From Chaetomium olivaceum (Eukaryota; Ascomycota; Sordariomycetes; Sordariales; Chaetomiaceae), in contig JAYWVB010000044.1 in NCBI GenBank assembly GCA_039881045.1, positions 186,001-250,000 on the forward strand: 64,000 bases of DNA, read 5' to 3'. Shown piece after piece: positions 21,988 through 34,526 of this stretch. Within the stretch, counting starts at the first letter, position 1. Every line of letters begins with the position of its first letter. The translations under genes were made by a program, and so were the position numbers. The notes beneath the pieces are model-generated. The model searched no databases, was not told the origin of the DNA, and saw only the letters and a list, made by a program, of their open reading frames with translations.

Positions 21988-23388
21988 ATGACCCTCCACT
22001 CCATCCTCGGCGGCTCCCGCGTCAAGAAGCGAGCCTCATCCACCTCAACAAAACGCACCTCGTCCTCCTCCACAACCTCATCATGGGCCGCCTCACTAGC
22101 CCGCATCAAGCCCGGCACCACCACCCCATCCAAACCTCACTTGATTAACAACAACAACCAAGCTCATGGTCATGGTTACCACCAAAAACTAGACGACCTC
22201 GGCCCAGCCCCCCTTCCCCTCCCCCTCCCTCTCACACCATCACCATCACCATCACCATCACCATCATCAACATCAATACGCACACCAACCCCCCTCCACC
22301 TGCACACCTTCACCCTCAGCACCATGTTCACCCCCCTGCCCCCCTCCGGCATCCACCACACGCTGGTCACCACCATCCTCCGCTCCCGCGCCGCCCTCCC
22401 GCCTGTGACGTCCGCTTCCCATCTGCACGCCCTCCTTCGGTCTGTGGGCGGTGCGGCCTCGCCTGCTGCGGCGGAGAGGGCGATTGCTGCGGCGGTTGGG
22501 AGGGGGGAGGTGAGGAGGGTGGCGCTGCCTACGGCGGTGGGGCGTGGGAGCAATGGGGGTAATGGTGGTGGTAGGGGTGGGTTTGGGTTTGGGTTTGGCG
22601 GGGAGTTGGTGGTGGCGGCGGAGGCGTTGGAGGGGATGGTTATGAAGAGTGCGTCTCCCGGGTTGGGGGAGGGGGTGAAGGAGAGGTTTGTGGGCTGGTT
22701 GAGGGCGCATCCGGGGAGGGTGGGGATGTTTGATCGGGACGGAGCGGAAGCTGAAGAGGAGGGGAGGTTGTTTGACGGGAGGGAGGTGGATGCGCTGGTG
22801 AGGGCGGGGTTTTTGACGGTGGTGAATGAGGGGGGTGGTGGTGGAGGAGTTGGGCTGAGGGCGCGGCCGGAGGAGAGGTATGCCATGATTAGCTTGGAGA
22901 CGGTGGCGCGCGCTGCGGCCGGGTCGGTGGCGGCGGCGGGCGGGCAGGGGGTGCTGCATGCGGCTGGGGGCACGGGGAGGAGGGGCATGACGGGGCCAAC
23001 CGGGGCTGGAGCCGGAGCGGCGTCCGGTGGGTTCCGCATCGCGGTGCCCGGGAGTGGAGTGTATATCAAGCTGGTCTCGGCGGCGCTGGAGCACCTCGCA
23101 GAGCTACTTCGGAAGACCCAGTACCGGGAGCTGTCCGAGTCGGATCTCCGCGAGAAGTGGGACGGTGGCGTTGTCGGCGATAGCGAGGTGGCTCTGGCAA
23201 AGAAGACAAGGGGCGAGTTCACCGGCGTCGTGCCAGGGCGGACGAAAAAGTGGAAGCAGTTTCAGGGGCTGGCTTTCGACTGGGTGCTCCGGGAAGCCGT
23301 GGGTGCCGGCATAGTCGAGATCTTTGAGGAGTGCAGGTCGGGCGTGGCGTGCGTTTGGCCTGACTTATTGGATTGCTGGGTCGTATGA
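21988..23388 (+). CDS. STK19-family protein (tandem winged-helix)
   Basis: A single exon encodes 466 aa. The N-terminus is basic and Ser/Thr-rich (RVKKRASSTSTKRTSSSS), followed by a Pro/Ser tract made by a CAC-CAT repeat. The body has the pattern I know from fungal STK19 proteins: GIHHTLVTTILRSRAALPPV, HLHALLRSV, GEVRRVALP, VKERFVGWLRAHPG, VDALVRAGFLTVVNE, VPGSGVYIKLVSAALEHLAE, LRKTQYRELSESDLREKWDG, and the closing GVVPGRTKKWKQFQGLAFDW. Despite its name the family shows no kinase motifs; known human STK19 is a DNA-binding winged-helix protein linked to transcription-coupled repair. Gly-rich loops (GGNGGGRGGFGFGFGG) separate the conserved blocks. Nuclear location is inferred from the basic N-terminus. 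A 348-codon frame on the opposite strand is a GC-rich shadow. Confidence 0.82.
   Translation: MTLHSILGGSRVKKRASSTSTKRTSSSSTTSSWAASLARIKPGTTTPSKPHLINNNNQAHGHGYHQKLDDLGPAPLPLPLPLTPSPSPSPSPSSTSIRTPTPLHLHTFTLSTMFTPLPPSGIHHTLVTTILRSRAALPPVTSASHLHALLRSVGGAASPAAAERAIAAAVGRGEVRRVALPTAVGRGSNGGNGGGRGGFGFGFGGELVVAAEALEGMVMKSASPGLGEGVKERFVGWLRAHPGRVGMFDRDGAEAEEEGRLFDGREVDALVRAGFLTVVNEGGGGGGVGLRARPEERYAMISLETVARAAAGSVAAAGGQGVLHAAGGTGRRGMTGPTGAGAGAASGGFRIAVPGSGVYIKLVSAALEHLAELLRKTQYRELSESDLREKWDGGVVGDSEVALAKKTRGEFTGVVPGRTKKWKQFQGLAFDWVLREAVGAGIVEIFEECRSGVACVWPDLLDCWVV
22234..22270. repeat. CAT/CAC (ATC) microsatellite within STK19
   Basis: About six hexamer units of the CATCAC type encode alternating Pro-Ser in the N-terminal linker. 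The repeat is likely length-variable. Confidence 0.75.
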
Positions 23389-26300
23389 TTCTTGCGGTGA
23401 CGAGGGCATATGCTCTTGCTGCTTGCTGCAGAGACTCCTTCGGATGCAGATGGGCGGCACTGCTGGCCAGGTTGTCCCTGCTATTCTGATGCTAGAGATA
23501 TCTCAGACGTCGGAGAGCGGCATGGGAGAGAAGGCAACTCTTCAGTCCTTCCTAATAACAAGCCGCACTCAGTTCTGTGCGACAGGATGAAGCTTCAATC
23601 GTCTGAACTACAATGCAGGTTCCCGTTCCAGGCCCCGGGTTCTGGGTCTAGGGTCCGACTTTCTGCACAGCGATGTCGTTACCCGGGAAGCTAGGATGAG
23701 CACGAGACATTCGTTCATGCAATCTCCCTCCCGTGTAGATGTTTCATGAGACAACCGCACGCCTGAAACACCCAGAACACCCAGTTTATGCAATACGATA
23801 ACCAGCTGCACCGCGGTTTTGGTGTATCATGTAGACGGAACGGCTTCTGGAACATCAATCGAAACAAAACGGAACTTGCCTTGCCTGTCAGAAATCTTGA
23901 GAGTTGTCGCAGAGTTTGAACCCTCGTTCGAGTCTCATTCAATGGAGTCCCTCCTATTGGTCACCGCCGAGAGAGGGCGCGGCAGATGCATGGTGAAGAC
24001 AACAGAGAGAAAGTCGACAAGGGTGAGAGACGAGCCAACCTATCAAAAGCGTGCAGTTTCAAGTTCCTCGAGACGAGCCCAAATGTTTAAATGGAAAAGC
24101 AAAAGCCGAGTTCGGGAACGAGACCCGATATTGTACCTGGGCTTCTGGGTTGATTTGCTTAGTTTAAGGCGGATAGATAGATACGAAACGAAGTAGATGA
24201 GTCGTGAGTAAACAGGAGGCTCGACAACCCGAAGCTTTGAGCTTGAATGCTGAAATGAGGAATGTTTTGGAACTTATCTGATAGACGTCGGACCGGTTGA
24301 AACGGCGACTGGTTCCCGGGAAACCACCGACCGACTCTCAGTCCAGGCAATAACGAGTGATGACTTGCTTCGTACGAACTCTGCTAACGTGCTTCGGATC
24401 TCTTCACCTTACCCAAAGTAGGTTGTCTGTCGCAATCAACCTGGCGCTGTCGCTTGCATGCACAACGGCAAGGTCTGTCATTGCCGTCTCCCTTCTTCTG
24501 CCGGAGTGACTGTGCGTACGTCCTGTACGTGTATGTACTGAGTTCAACCGTCCTCAGACTCGGTCTCTCCCGCTAAGGGCTAAGTGTTTCAATAGAGGCT
24601 GATTTACTGACAAACAAACCAGGGTTGTATCGTAAGAGTTCATCCTGGCGAAACAGGGCCCGAGAGCCAGCTGCCAGTTGCTCCCCTTCCCGGTGTTCGT
24701 TCGATTTGGTGTAGTGTATATCGGTCGACGACGGCTGAACTCGAACCCGAGGGGTCTCGTCATGGGAGACTCGAATTTATTTTAGGGATGTGATGACAGA
24801 GGTTGCATTGGCGTCGATCACCAAGGACAAGAGCCGGTGGTCGCTGCAGGATTTCAGGGGTCGGGTGCCATTCCGGGTTGGGAGCTTGTCAATACAATAC
24901 ACTACATTGAGAGATCGCATTGCCCTGCGTTTTAGTAGTAGGAAGTACAGTAACGACAACAAATCAAGCAACGCAGCGACACACCTTTCCAGTACTTTTG
25001 CAAAGTACTTCGATGGACAGGTTGCATTTCAGATTCTCAGCTGTGCGTGGCGGAAAGTAACGGAAAGCAACGCTGCACGAAAGGTTGCGCTGCATTACCG
25101 CCGTGCAAGGCCCTTTCCTTGTCGAGAACTCGCACGGTCATTTCAGTGCCGACGATGCTGGTTCCTTCCCTGCCCGCAAGCCGGCTTCCGGTTTCCATTT
25201 CCTCTAATGTCTCCTCCATTTCCACACCGTTGAGCCTCGGTTCCGACTGTTGGACGACGGCGTGACGGCGTGGCAGCCACATGACATGACACAGCCCGCA
25301 TTTCTGTCGATGTGAAGAAATTGTCGATCCCACGTCGAATTGGGCGACTTCCCCGGATCGGTTTACCTAGCAACCTGTGGACTCTGGATTATTTAGGGCC
25401 GGCTTCAGGCCGGCATCGCTACCGATCCGGTGGAGTGGCATGTTATCACAGGGCCGCCACTAGGCCAAGTTGGCCAACCCAGGTGTCCACCCACCTGCTT
25501 GTCAAATGGCGCAAGAAGCCCGGCGCGGGGAGACTCGCGCGTCCGCCAAACGCGTGCGCGACTGTCTGTGAGAGACAGAGAGTAAAAAGCACCCCTTCCT
25601 CAGCACCCCACACTGCACACCCCGGGATGATAGAAAATTGGGACCGAATGCAACCCTTGAGATGTGATGTGATGGGGTGCGAAGTTGATCCCTCTGCGCC
25701 GCCTGCGTGCCTGGTTGGTGTCGAGCTGCGAGCCCTGGTCCTGGAGATTCGGCAGGTGGGCAGGTTGGCAAATGGCAGGTCCCGTTGCCAACCATTGTCG
25801 GGAGGATGCGCCAGCTTTGGGGCCGTCTTTCCATTCCTCGCAAGTGGCCCGTATCTGTTCTTAACGGTTTGTACCTATGTAGGAGACATTGTCGGTAGGC
25901 AGGCAGGCAGGTACGAAGGAGGTACGAATAGTTCAACACAGTCGTTCGAGATAGCCTGTAGCCGAAGGAAAGATTGTCGAGACCTTCGCGTGGGGGCTGT
26001 TGTGCTCTCGCAAGCTCGCTGCAAACCCAAAATTGCTTGCTGGAACCCCTGGCTCCACGCTGCCAAGGAAGCTCAATCCAGAAACTGCTTAAGCCGCCCC
26101 GGGGTTGCAGTTGCAGGGATCAGCAGGGGCCCGATGATGGTCCGTCGAAATTGCTCGTCAAGAAAGAACGGCCAATTGCCCGGCTCGGTTGGACCGGGGA
26201 CCAGAGTGCTATGGACAGGGGATTTTGGAGGAAAACAAGGGGCAGCAAGGGCAGCCACAAGAAGCGCCTTCCAAAGAGACGAGGAGATCCCACGGGACGG

Positions 26301-27578
26301 GGAAAAGGAAAGATCTGCCCACCTGCTTCTCCTCTTCGAAGACCATCGTCGTCTCTCAGCAACCACGAGGTGGCGAGAGGGCATTTTCGATTGCCAGAGG
26401 GAAGACAACAACACCACTGCGTTGCAGACTCTCGCTTCCAGCAGTGTGGGCGAAATACCAGCGAACGCCTCGAGTCTCTGACCTCCCTCCCGTCTGACGA
26501 CTCACGACACTCCCTTGGCCCTCTGTCCGATCCCTTACAGCCGCCCTTTCGTCTCCTACAACAGTCCGTCGACTTCGTCAACCGCATCGCCGAACCGCAG
26601 TGCCCTGCAGCTCGACCATCCACTCGTTTCCAATTCTGGTTCTTGGCCGACCCTTTTTTTTGTTGAGCGGTGTCCCTGCGATCGCCTGTCTGAGACTCGA
26701 GAGATCTTTACGCCAGGGCCGGACCTCGTGTTGGCTCGAGCACCCATTGTTTTCCCCGCCACCCACGACCGCTCGTCCGATCTTTTTTTTGCATCACTCT
26801 CTCCCTTATACACCTTACCCTTCGTTCGGGTTCACCTCGGGCGCAGTTTGGCACGCAGCTTGTATCAAGGGTTGAGGCATCATCCTGGAGATTCCACACG
26901 GCAACGGACGAACGAACAAAACGGGCCGTGTCCCCCCCCACCCGTTCAGCACTCCGACCGCCTCCACACCTTAAGGTACAACCTGTCTGTGCCCTCGAGG
27001 CGCTGCCCTCTGGAACTCTTCCGAGTTTACGGCATAGTGCAGCCCATTATCGTGGCGCAACGTCACAAGCAACTGTGACTTGCAGCGACTTCCGTTTCAC
27101 CGCTTGCTAGACCACACGATCGTTGTTTTTGTATTTGGTCAGCAAACGGTCGCGCACTTTGGCCGCACCTTGCGTTTCCGCCGAGTTTGGGTCAGGCCCC
27201 AACAACAACAGCCCAATCGGACAGTTTCTGTTTCTGTTTTGCACACTCGCCTAAACAGAAAACGGAACGAACAGCAATCCGAGAACAGGTATGTCTGGTG
27301 TAGCGAGCGGCTCAGTTTGATCTGCCACTGACCAACAATCGTAGGCCTTTTCTAAGCCGATTTTCACCATCATTCGCCGAACCCCGTTTCTGGACGAATC
27401 TAGCTTCGAGCTCGACAGCAGGAAGCGAGTCGCCATCGCGCAGATCTCAATAGCGGAGCGAATGCGATGCTAATGGGCTTCACCACGCTGAGTCTTTTGT
27501 TGTAGCGCAGCCAGCATCCACCGGGCCTTTCTTTGCACGCTGGAAGGAGACCAAAAGCCCATTGAACTTATCGCCAGA
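23389..27578. other. 4.2-kb intergenic region; long kinesin leader at its 3' end
   Basis: There is no supported gene. The largest open frame (25312..26481, 389 codons) has a Cys/Arg/Trp-rich random-looking translation and overlaps minus-strand frames. From about 26480 to 27578 the plus strand is strongly pyrimidine-rich with many short runs, as in fungal promoters and long 5' UTRs, and it includes a likely UTR intron. Confidence 0.5.
27289..27344 (+). other. Probable intron in the kinesin 5' UTR
   Basis: The donor GTATGT follows GAGAACAG, a branch-point-like CTGAC lies near 27327, and the acceptor is GTAG at 27341-27344. The total is 56 bp, the usual intron size here, ending about 235 bp before the kinesin ATG. 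Splicing is inferred. Confidence 0.45.
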
Positions 27579-30500
27579 ATGTCCACCGCCCTTCCGAGGC
27601 CGGCCCGGCCTTCGAACGGCCCGCCAACGATAGCACTCCCAGCATTGCCCATGAACAAGACCAGGAAAAGCACAGGGAACTTAGCAGCTCTTTCCAACAG
27701 ACCCACGCCCGGAACTCCCAAAACCAGCCGACGAGCGCCATCAGGCACCCTCCTCCCCCCTGCATCACCAGTTGCTGCGGGATCACATCCCCAGCCTAGG
27801 GCAGTGTCGGGCATCAATGCCGCGGGTAGGACAATAAGGAAAACCGTCAGCATAAATTCCTTTCCACAACCACCGCGGGGAGATCGAATATCCAGCCTGC
27901 CACCTAGCCCGCTGTCTACCAGCGTTCCTTCGCGGAAATCCCGAACACCCACGACACCAACATATCAAGTATCGAACAGCACGCCGAGCTTTCTCAACGG
28001 TACTGGCGATGGCAAGTCAATATCGCGACAAGCGGCCACGAGAAATTCAGACGGCCTTATTAGCGTGGCGTCTCCGCCTCAAAGCCGCAGCTCCTCCGCC
28101 CAGGACTCCTACTCCACCTCAGCGACACAATATGACGACGTCAACGATTCAGCGCCGTTCAAGTCCGATACCGCGTTGGGGGGAAGGCGCATCTCGAAAA
28201 CGGACGGCAAGGGGAATGTGCTCGTCAGTGTGAGGGTGCGCCCAGATGCCGGCGGGAATGATAACCAGCCAAATGCCGAGTGGAATGTCGACGGGAAGAA
28301 GTCATTGATTGCATACAAGGGGAAAGAGGGTGGAGACTACTTTTATGGTAAGCGCCTCGTGGTCGAACTCACCTGGGCCTGGCTAACTCGCTTGCTGTAG
28401 ACAATGTCTTTGCGACCCACGATGATAACTCCAGAGTCTACGACCATTGCGCCAAACGGTTGGTGCGTAGGGTTATGGAGGGTTACCACGGCACCGTCTT
28501 TGCCTACGGCATGACCGGCACCGGCAAAACGTTCTCGATGCAGGGCACAGCATCCTCTCCTGGTGTGATACCGCTGGCGATTACCGACATATTCTCCTAC
28601 ATCCGCGAGACACCGTCTAGGGAGTTCCTATTGCGCGTCAGCTACTTGGAAATCTACAACGAGAAAATTCAGGATCTGCTAAGCATGGCATCGGGCAATG
28701 GCGCAAACCAGCAACAAGAGGAGATCAAGCTCCGGGAGGACGCTAAAAGGGGGGTCTATGCGAGCCCTCTCAAGGAGGAGATCGTACAAAGCCCGACACA
28801 ACTCCTCCGTGTGATTGCCCGTGGCGACCAAGCTCGCCGGACGGCGAGCACACAGTTCAACTCCAGGAGTTCCCGAAGTCATGCTGTTGTGCAGATTGTT
28901 GTGGAGAGCAGGGAGCGAGTTCCGGCCGGTCCCGGAGACAACAAACGACAGGGTCTCTTGCCGGGCGGTGTTCGTGTCTCGACTCTGAGCCTGATTGACT
29001 TGGCTGGTTCCGAAAAGGCGGCCGAGTCAAAGGAACGTCGCCAAGAAGGTTCCCACATCAACAAGAGTTTGCTCACACTCGGCACCGTCATCGCGAAGCT
29101 TTCGGAACAGAAGGACAAGGATGGGAAGCCGACAGACAAGGACGGCAAGCACCTGCCTTACCGTGACAGCAAGCTGACCAGGTTGTTGCAAGGAGCCCTA
29201 TCGGGTAATTCGCTCGTCAGCATTCTTTGCACCATCGCAGTCGGTCCGGGTGGGGCCACTGCGGCGTCCACAACAAACATAAACGAAACTCTCAACACGC
29301 TCAAGTTTGCTTCCCGCGCCAAAAACAGCATCGTCAGCCATGCCAAGCGTGCCGAGGAAGCCCTAGGTGTTGGCGGCGATGGCAATGCCAGAGTTCTGCT
29401 AGAACGCTACCGCATGGAGATCACGGAGCTGAGGAAGGAACTCGAGAGCCAAGCGAAAACCAACCATAAGAAGGACATGGACGAGGTGGCGGAGCGCGAT
29501 GCTGAAGAGGAGCGGGCTCGTGAGAAGGAGGCTGAGCTTCGGCACGAGGAGCAGATGCTGGAAATGCAGCTGGCCAGGACTGCGCTGAAGGAGAGGATAG
29601 ACCACCTCAATAGGCTCATCCTGAGCTCCAAGTCGATCGGGGTTAACGCGAGCGGGTCCTTCAGTGCCCTCGGTATCCATCCCCGCTACTCGCAAGGGTC
29701 GATCCGTTCTTCGATGGCTACCTCCAACGGAACTAAGTTCGGACTCGAGCGGACAGAGTCCATGACTTCAAGTGGCTCGACGATCGGGCGGAAATCGGCC
29801 AGCCAACGTTCCTCCCAACGTTCATCCGGCGCGGAACCACCCGTGGCGGAGGATGATGATAGCTTGGGCGAGTTCGGGGACGGGACGGCATCGCTCACAT
29901 CGCAGAACCGCGCGCTCCAGGCAGACCTGGCCGACAAAAACCGATACATCCAGACATTGGAAAAGCGGCTGCTTCAGGCTCGCCGAGCGAGCTCGTCACG
30001 GACTTCGGTCGGCCTCTCGACCGGAAAGGGCATCATGGTTGGCGAGGATCACAGCGTCGCGACGCTCATCAAGGAGAAAGATACCGAAATCGCCGAGCTC
30101 CGTGCCCGTCTTGATGACAAGGACCGGATGCTCGCAGCGCTCCGGACGGCCGCACGATCGCGCGACAACGCTGACCGTGTCGAGTCGCGCGTCGAGTCTC
30201 GCGTCGAATCGCGTTCCGAGGTCCGCACCTCGCAGATCCTTGACAGCAACCCCGGCCCGGCGCCCATAGGCAGCCCGCCCGCTGCGCCGTCTCTGCTGCG
30301 GCAGGTGTCGTACCTGCGCAAGCGCACCAAGAGCGTCGACGAGATGAGCAAGATGCTCGACGAGATGATCCAGGACCGCGTCGAGAGCGGCCAGCTCGTC
30401 CGCGGCGTGCGCGGCAGTGTCCGGGTTGCGGCCGAGGACCGTCCGATGCGGAGTGCCGAGGTCCCGCCGTCTCTCCCAGCTTCGCTCCCGCCTTCGCTCC

Positions 30501-30652
30501 CACCTTCCATGCCCCTGCCGCCACCTGTCGGGCCACCGCCTGCCTCGCCACCGCCGCCGCCTGCTGGCCCGCCCATCCAGCTGCAGCTTTTGTCGAGGCA
30601 ACGGGCGTCATTTGCGGCAGAGCCGCAAAAGTCGATGGCGTTGGAGGTTTGA
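27579..30652 (+). CDS. kipA: Kinesin-7 / KipA-type plus-end motor
   Basis: Exons are 27579..28347 and 28401..30652, giving 1006 aa. The Ser/Pro/Arg-rich, likely microtubule-binding N-terminal extension covers about 210 residues. The motor domain begins VLVSVRVRPD and has P-loop GMTGTGKT at residues 293-300, switch I NSRSSRSH, switch II DLAGSEKA near 455, and HLPYRDSKLTRLLQGALSGN near 507. Coiled-coil segments follow (YRMEITELRKELESQAK, EEERAREKEAELRHEEQML, QADLADKNRYIQTLEKRLL), with a Pro-rich tail. N-terminal motor position and the extended basic N-terminus match filamentous-fungal KipA, which moves to microtubule plus ends and positions cell-end markers for polarised growth. A direct RVES repeat lies at 30178-30219. 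No frame break was found. Kip2/CENP-E-type relatives are the alternatives. Confidence 0.92.
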
Positions 30653-33600
30653 GTGGGCAGTGAGACGGCAATAGCTTATTATTCTCTTTGTTCTCTTTTT
30701 CTTGAGTTGTTTTCGTTTGTTCCCCAGAACTATGTTTAGGGGCCGGGTTCTTATCTATTTTCAAGGTCGGTCAACGGTGCTATCCATCGTGAAATGGAGT
30801 TGTGGGGGATGGGGGTTGGCTGGCGGGAAACACTTATCTTTTTTGTCCTACTTTCTCTCTGCTGGTTGGGTTGATTGGTTGTCTTTTCACCTTGTTTTAT
30901 ATACCCGACTTTTTTTTTCTTTTCTCTTCTCTTTTACGTTTCTTATCCACCTTGGGGTGCGGATCCGATTTTTCTCCTACCATTTTCAGAAAGCCGTTTC
31001 TTCTGCCGGAAAAAGTCTCGGGACCGGACGCCCTTCTGCGTATATTTAGCTGAGGGAGGGTATGTCACCAGGCAGTGTACTCACTTGTATTATCAGTAAT
31101 GTGTGAAAATGGAGCGGCTAGGGGAAGGCCGGCTTGGGAGGCAAATGGTGATGGAACGGAATGACCATGACCATGAGTGGATGAAGACAGGGTGGCCTGG
31201 TTGATAGGTTGCGTTGCGTAGCAAGCGAGAGAAGAAATATATTCTTGGTCTTGTGCTGACTATTGTTGCTGTTGTTGATGTGCTGTGTGTGCTCTGTGTT
31301 GGGGTGTTGTTGAATGTGTTGTGTCTTTGGATTTTGACGGACCTTTCCTAGACATAAGTGAGATAAAGTTTAGGGAAGGGTTTTTCGAACATATGAATGA
31401 GCGTATGGGGAGCGAGGGTGCTATGGGCATGCAAAACACGAGTCAAGAACCAAACGGTCGTTGGCTTTTGGTGTCACGGAAGAGAAGTGGAGAAAATATT
31501 GGAAGCTTCCCCAATAACTATCTGTCAGTCACGTCTTTCTATGTATCTGATCTCCCCACCAATGGGACGGTCGAGCCAGCGGTTTGTAGCCATGGGCTGA
31601 AAGCATTTCAGCTGGATCCGGTGGGTGGATTTTCCTGGTTTTGCATTGCCGCTGTGCCGCCGTGTCCTGAAATGGGTAGAGAGCTGAGGTTGCTGAGGTT
31701 GCTCGACCGTGGTGGAACGGGAAGATCCCGGGAGGATGCATGACTTTTATTGATTTCTGAGATTGGGGGTTTATGCTGTGTGTGTTCGTGTGTGTTTGGG
31801 GCTGGGCGCTTGGGAGACAAACGGGTGGGTTTCGGTTGTTGTTGGTTGGTTCGTTGAGTCTTATAGAGAGTTGAGAAGCGTGGATGTGTTTATACCGATG
31901 ACAGCGAGTGCGAATTATTACAATAAGAACTACCGGTGGATGGATGGAGACGATGAGTAGAACGGGACGAGCCCGAGAAGGCGGTCATATGTGGTGGTGC
32001 AATACTTAATACACAGTACCAACATGCAGACGAATACATATCGAGCTGACCCCCAGCAATAGTCTACCAGGGGTGCGAGAGGCGGGACGGGATCTTGCAC
32101 AGATCTAATCTGGCACTGTTTGTCTGGTCTGGGCGCCGAGTCCCGGATCTCCGGGTCCGGTGCGGCCCCACTTCCGCCGAAGGACGGCTCCGGTGTATCG
32201 GCTGTTGGCCGAGTTTGGAAATCAGAGTGCGGAAGCCCAGATCCATCGAGCCGGCTAGCAGTCAATCCGCTGGCGTCTTTTTGCAACTGCCCCTGCCTCG
32301 CGGTTTCCTTTCTCAGTCCCCCGGTACCGCAGAACCAGAAGTATCGGAGCCAGCCGTTCGAAAGCGCAAGAGCGCTCAGAAGCTTTTAAAAATAACCATT
32401 AATAAATAGCGATATCAAGGGTTATACTTGGAGATATGTGAGTTTCGTTATTCGTATGTCGTAAGTTATTTTTACAAACCTTGTGTTGAAAAATGCGGCG
32501 CCGATTCTGCGGCGAGTCGTACTGTACCTAGCGGATGGCCCGTGCTGGCCCTCTCCCTGGAGAGACCGGAAGCTAGGGGGAAGAAATCGCTTGAGAGAGC
32601 ATCTCAATCGAAAGAGATCAAGGCTATTTCTTCAATCTAGTTCCCGGTAATTGCAATCTCTTTCTTTCGGCTTCGGCCCGGCGGGTGTTTTGGCAACTCC
32701 TTTTTCTGTGCTTTTTGTCCCGTGCGATTTCCTGTCAACAGGAAGCGAAAAACCTCGGATGGCATTCTGCAACGAAAGACCATGCTTGATGCGGCATGCG
32801 GGATGTGACCAGCCTGTTGGATAAAGTGGCGGTTTTTGCGAGCCTTGATAGGACCCCTACCCCAGCTTGGACCGTTTCAGATTCGACTGGGGTCGAAAAT
32901 GAGATCGTCGTTCTGTCCCGCCTTCTTGCCTTTTTCGGCCCAAGGGTCTCTGAGGGGCACCTTCTTCCAAGTATCGGTTCCAGGACAAACGCGTCTGTCT
33001 CCTGCCGCCCGTTTAAGCCGTCCATTTTTTTCATGGTTTCCCGGTAGAACAACATTCTGCGGGTGACAAACCGGGCAAGGTCCTCCGCAGCTTTGACAAC
33101 ACAGACCTGTGGGGCTCTTGCCGAAGTTGAGGCGTCGGGTGTTTGTTCAGATCCTTTCTATTGGATTTTTTTTTCTAACGTCACCAACAACGGAGACGGA
33201 CTCAAACAGGTGACCATTTTTGTTTTTCCCATCACCCCTCGGTCATCACCCTCGCAAACGGTGCGATGGAACCGGAATGGTGGGCCAGGAGGGGCGGCCC
33301 TGCATCCTATGTCCCCGTGCAGCCCCTGAACAAGAGTCGCATCGGATCGACACTCGACAGGGCTCCGGCGATCTTTCTCATTCCTGCTGCAGTTTCCTTC
33401 CATGATGGCACCGTCTCTTTGGTCCCCAAGAGTGTGAGAGGATGAGTTGACTTGTCCTCGGCATTATTACTGGATTCCTCTCTTTCGCCAGTGGATTCAA
33501 GTAATCACGGCCTGGGGGTCGTACATTCCTCGCCTCGACCCTCTTCCGTGAGATGTGAGAGGCAGAGGCCGCGTTTGCCCCCGCCCTTCGACAGACCACT

Positions 33601-34526
33601 GTTGCCGTCAGCTTCTCCCTGGTCAACAGAAAGCTGTCGAGCAGCTGCTGTGCAGCCGAGAGAGCTTGAGAAGGTATGGTTCATACGTCTCGACTTGTCC
33701 TCTCTTCCACTTCCCTCCCTCCTTCCTTTCTCCTACCTTCATCTTTCTTCGGATTACCCGTTAAAACGAAACGAAAGATAGACCCCCTGGAGCTCCTTGG
33801 CTCTTCAACGGCGTGAATTCACCCGGCTGAGCGGGTTGAGACAAGAAGCGTTGCGCCATCAACGTCATTGCCGGTGTCCCCTGCACAACCCCGGCGGTTC
33901 GCAGACCGGCTGGCGACCCCACAAGATACCCAACCGTGGGCCGCCGGCTAACCCGTCGGAGGAGTCCTGGGGAGGAAAATTGTCCTTTGCGCAGATCTTG
34001 TGCTGGGCCTTGCAACTCACCCTCCGGTCTCACCGCCCACGGATCGGCGCGCTGGTCATACCGTATAAGAAGCTGCCACAGCCTGGTCGCATTGTGCGAC
34101 TCGACTTTGAGGGGTTCCGATACATGCTTCATCAGCCTTGAATACCACCAAGCAAACCCCCACGACGTCACTGGTCTCGGATTTGGGACTGGGGGTTGCG
34201 GTCAGAACCATCGATACTAGGGGTCGGAGCATGGCTTCTCCTCTCTAAGCGATTCCTTCCCCCCGCGGATAGGCACTCCTTGAGCGAGGCTTTATTCCAG
34301 CATATGCGAGTATCAACTCCAAACCGCCGAATTATTCCACCGTCGGTCTTTCCTCCTTTGGTTTAGGACGACAGAAACGACGCTGGGTCACGAACGAGCC
34401 ACATCACGCTCTGCGAGCCCGGCTCTTCCACTCCTTTCCCCTGATTAGGGTCTTGTTTTTATAATATTTTATTTTACTTCCTCAAGTTCTTGGATGCCGT
34501 AGACATCGGTATCGTTTCTTTTCAAC
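30653..34526. other. 3.9-kb intergenic region, no gene supported
   Basis: The first part (30653 to about 31200) is T-rich kinesin 3' region. Frames at 31285..31743 (+), 31930..32286 (-), 32095..32409 (+) and 33761..34171 (-) overlap on opposite strands and resemble nothing known. An AT-rich island lies at about 32385-32480. A CT-rich tract (about 33698-33760) and a T/A-rich element (34455-34480) suggest the promoter of the next gene. Confidence 0.5.

Noticed and set aside
22176..23222. 348-codon minus-strand open frame
   Set aside because: It is antisense to the STK19 gene; the Pro/Ser-rich translation mirrors Gly-rich codons of the real gene.
23900..23945. tRNA-like B-box sequence GTTCGAGTC
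   Set aside because: No pairing T-stem, acceptor stem or A-box could be found around it.
25312..26481. 389-codon plus-strand open frame upstream of the kinesin
   Set aside because: The translation is rich in Cys/Arg/Trp/Ser with no domain pattern, it overlaps several minus-strand frames, and it starts at a site with no leader signature. It looks like a chance frame in GC-rich DNA.
31285..31743. 152-codon plus-strand frame after the kinesin
   Set aside because: It lies in the T/G-rich 3' region, starts after a GT-rich simple sequence, and has no homology pattern.
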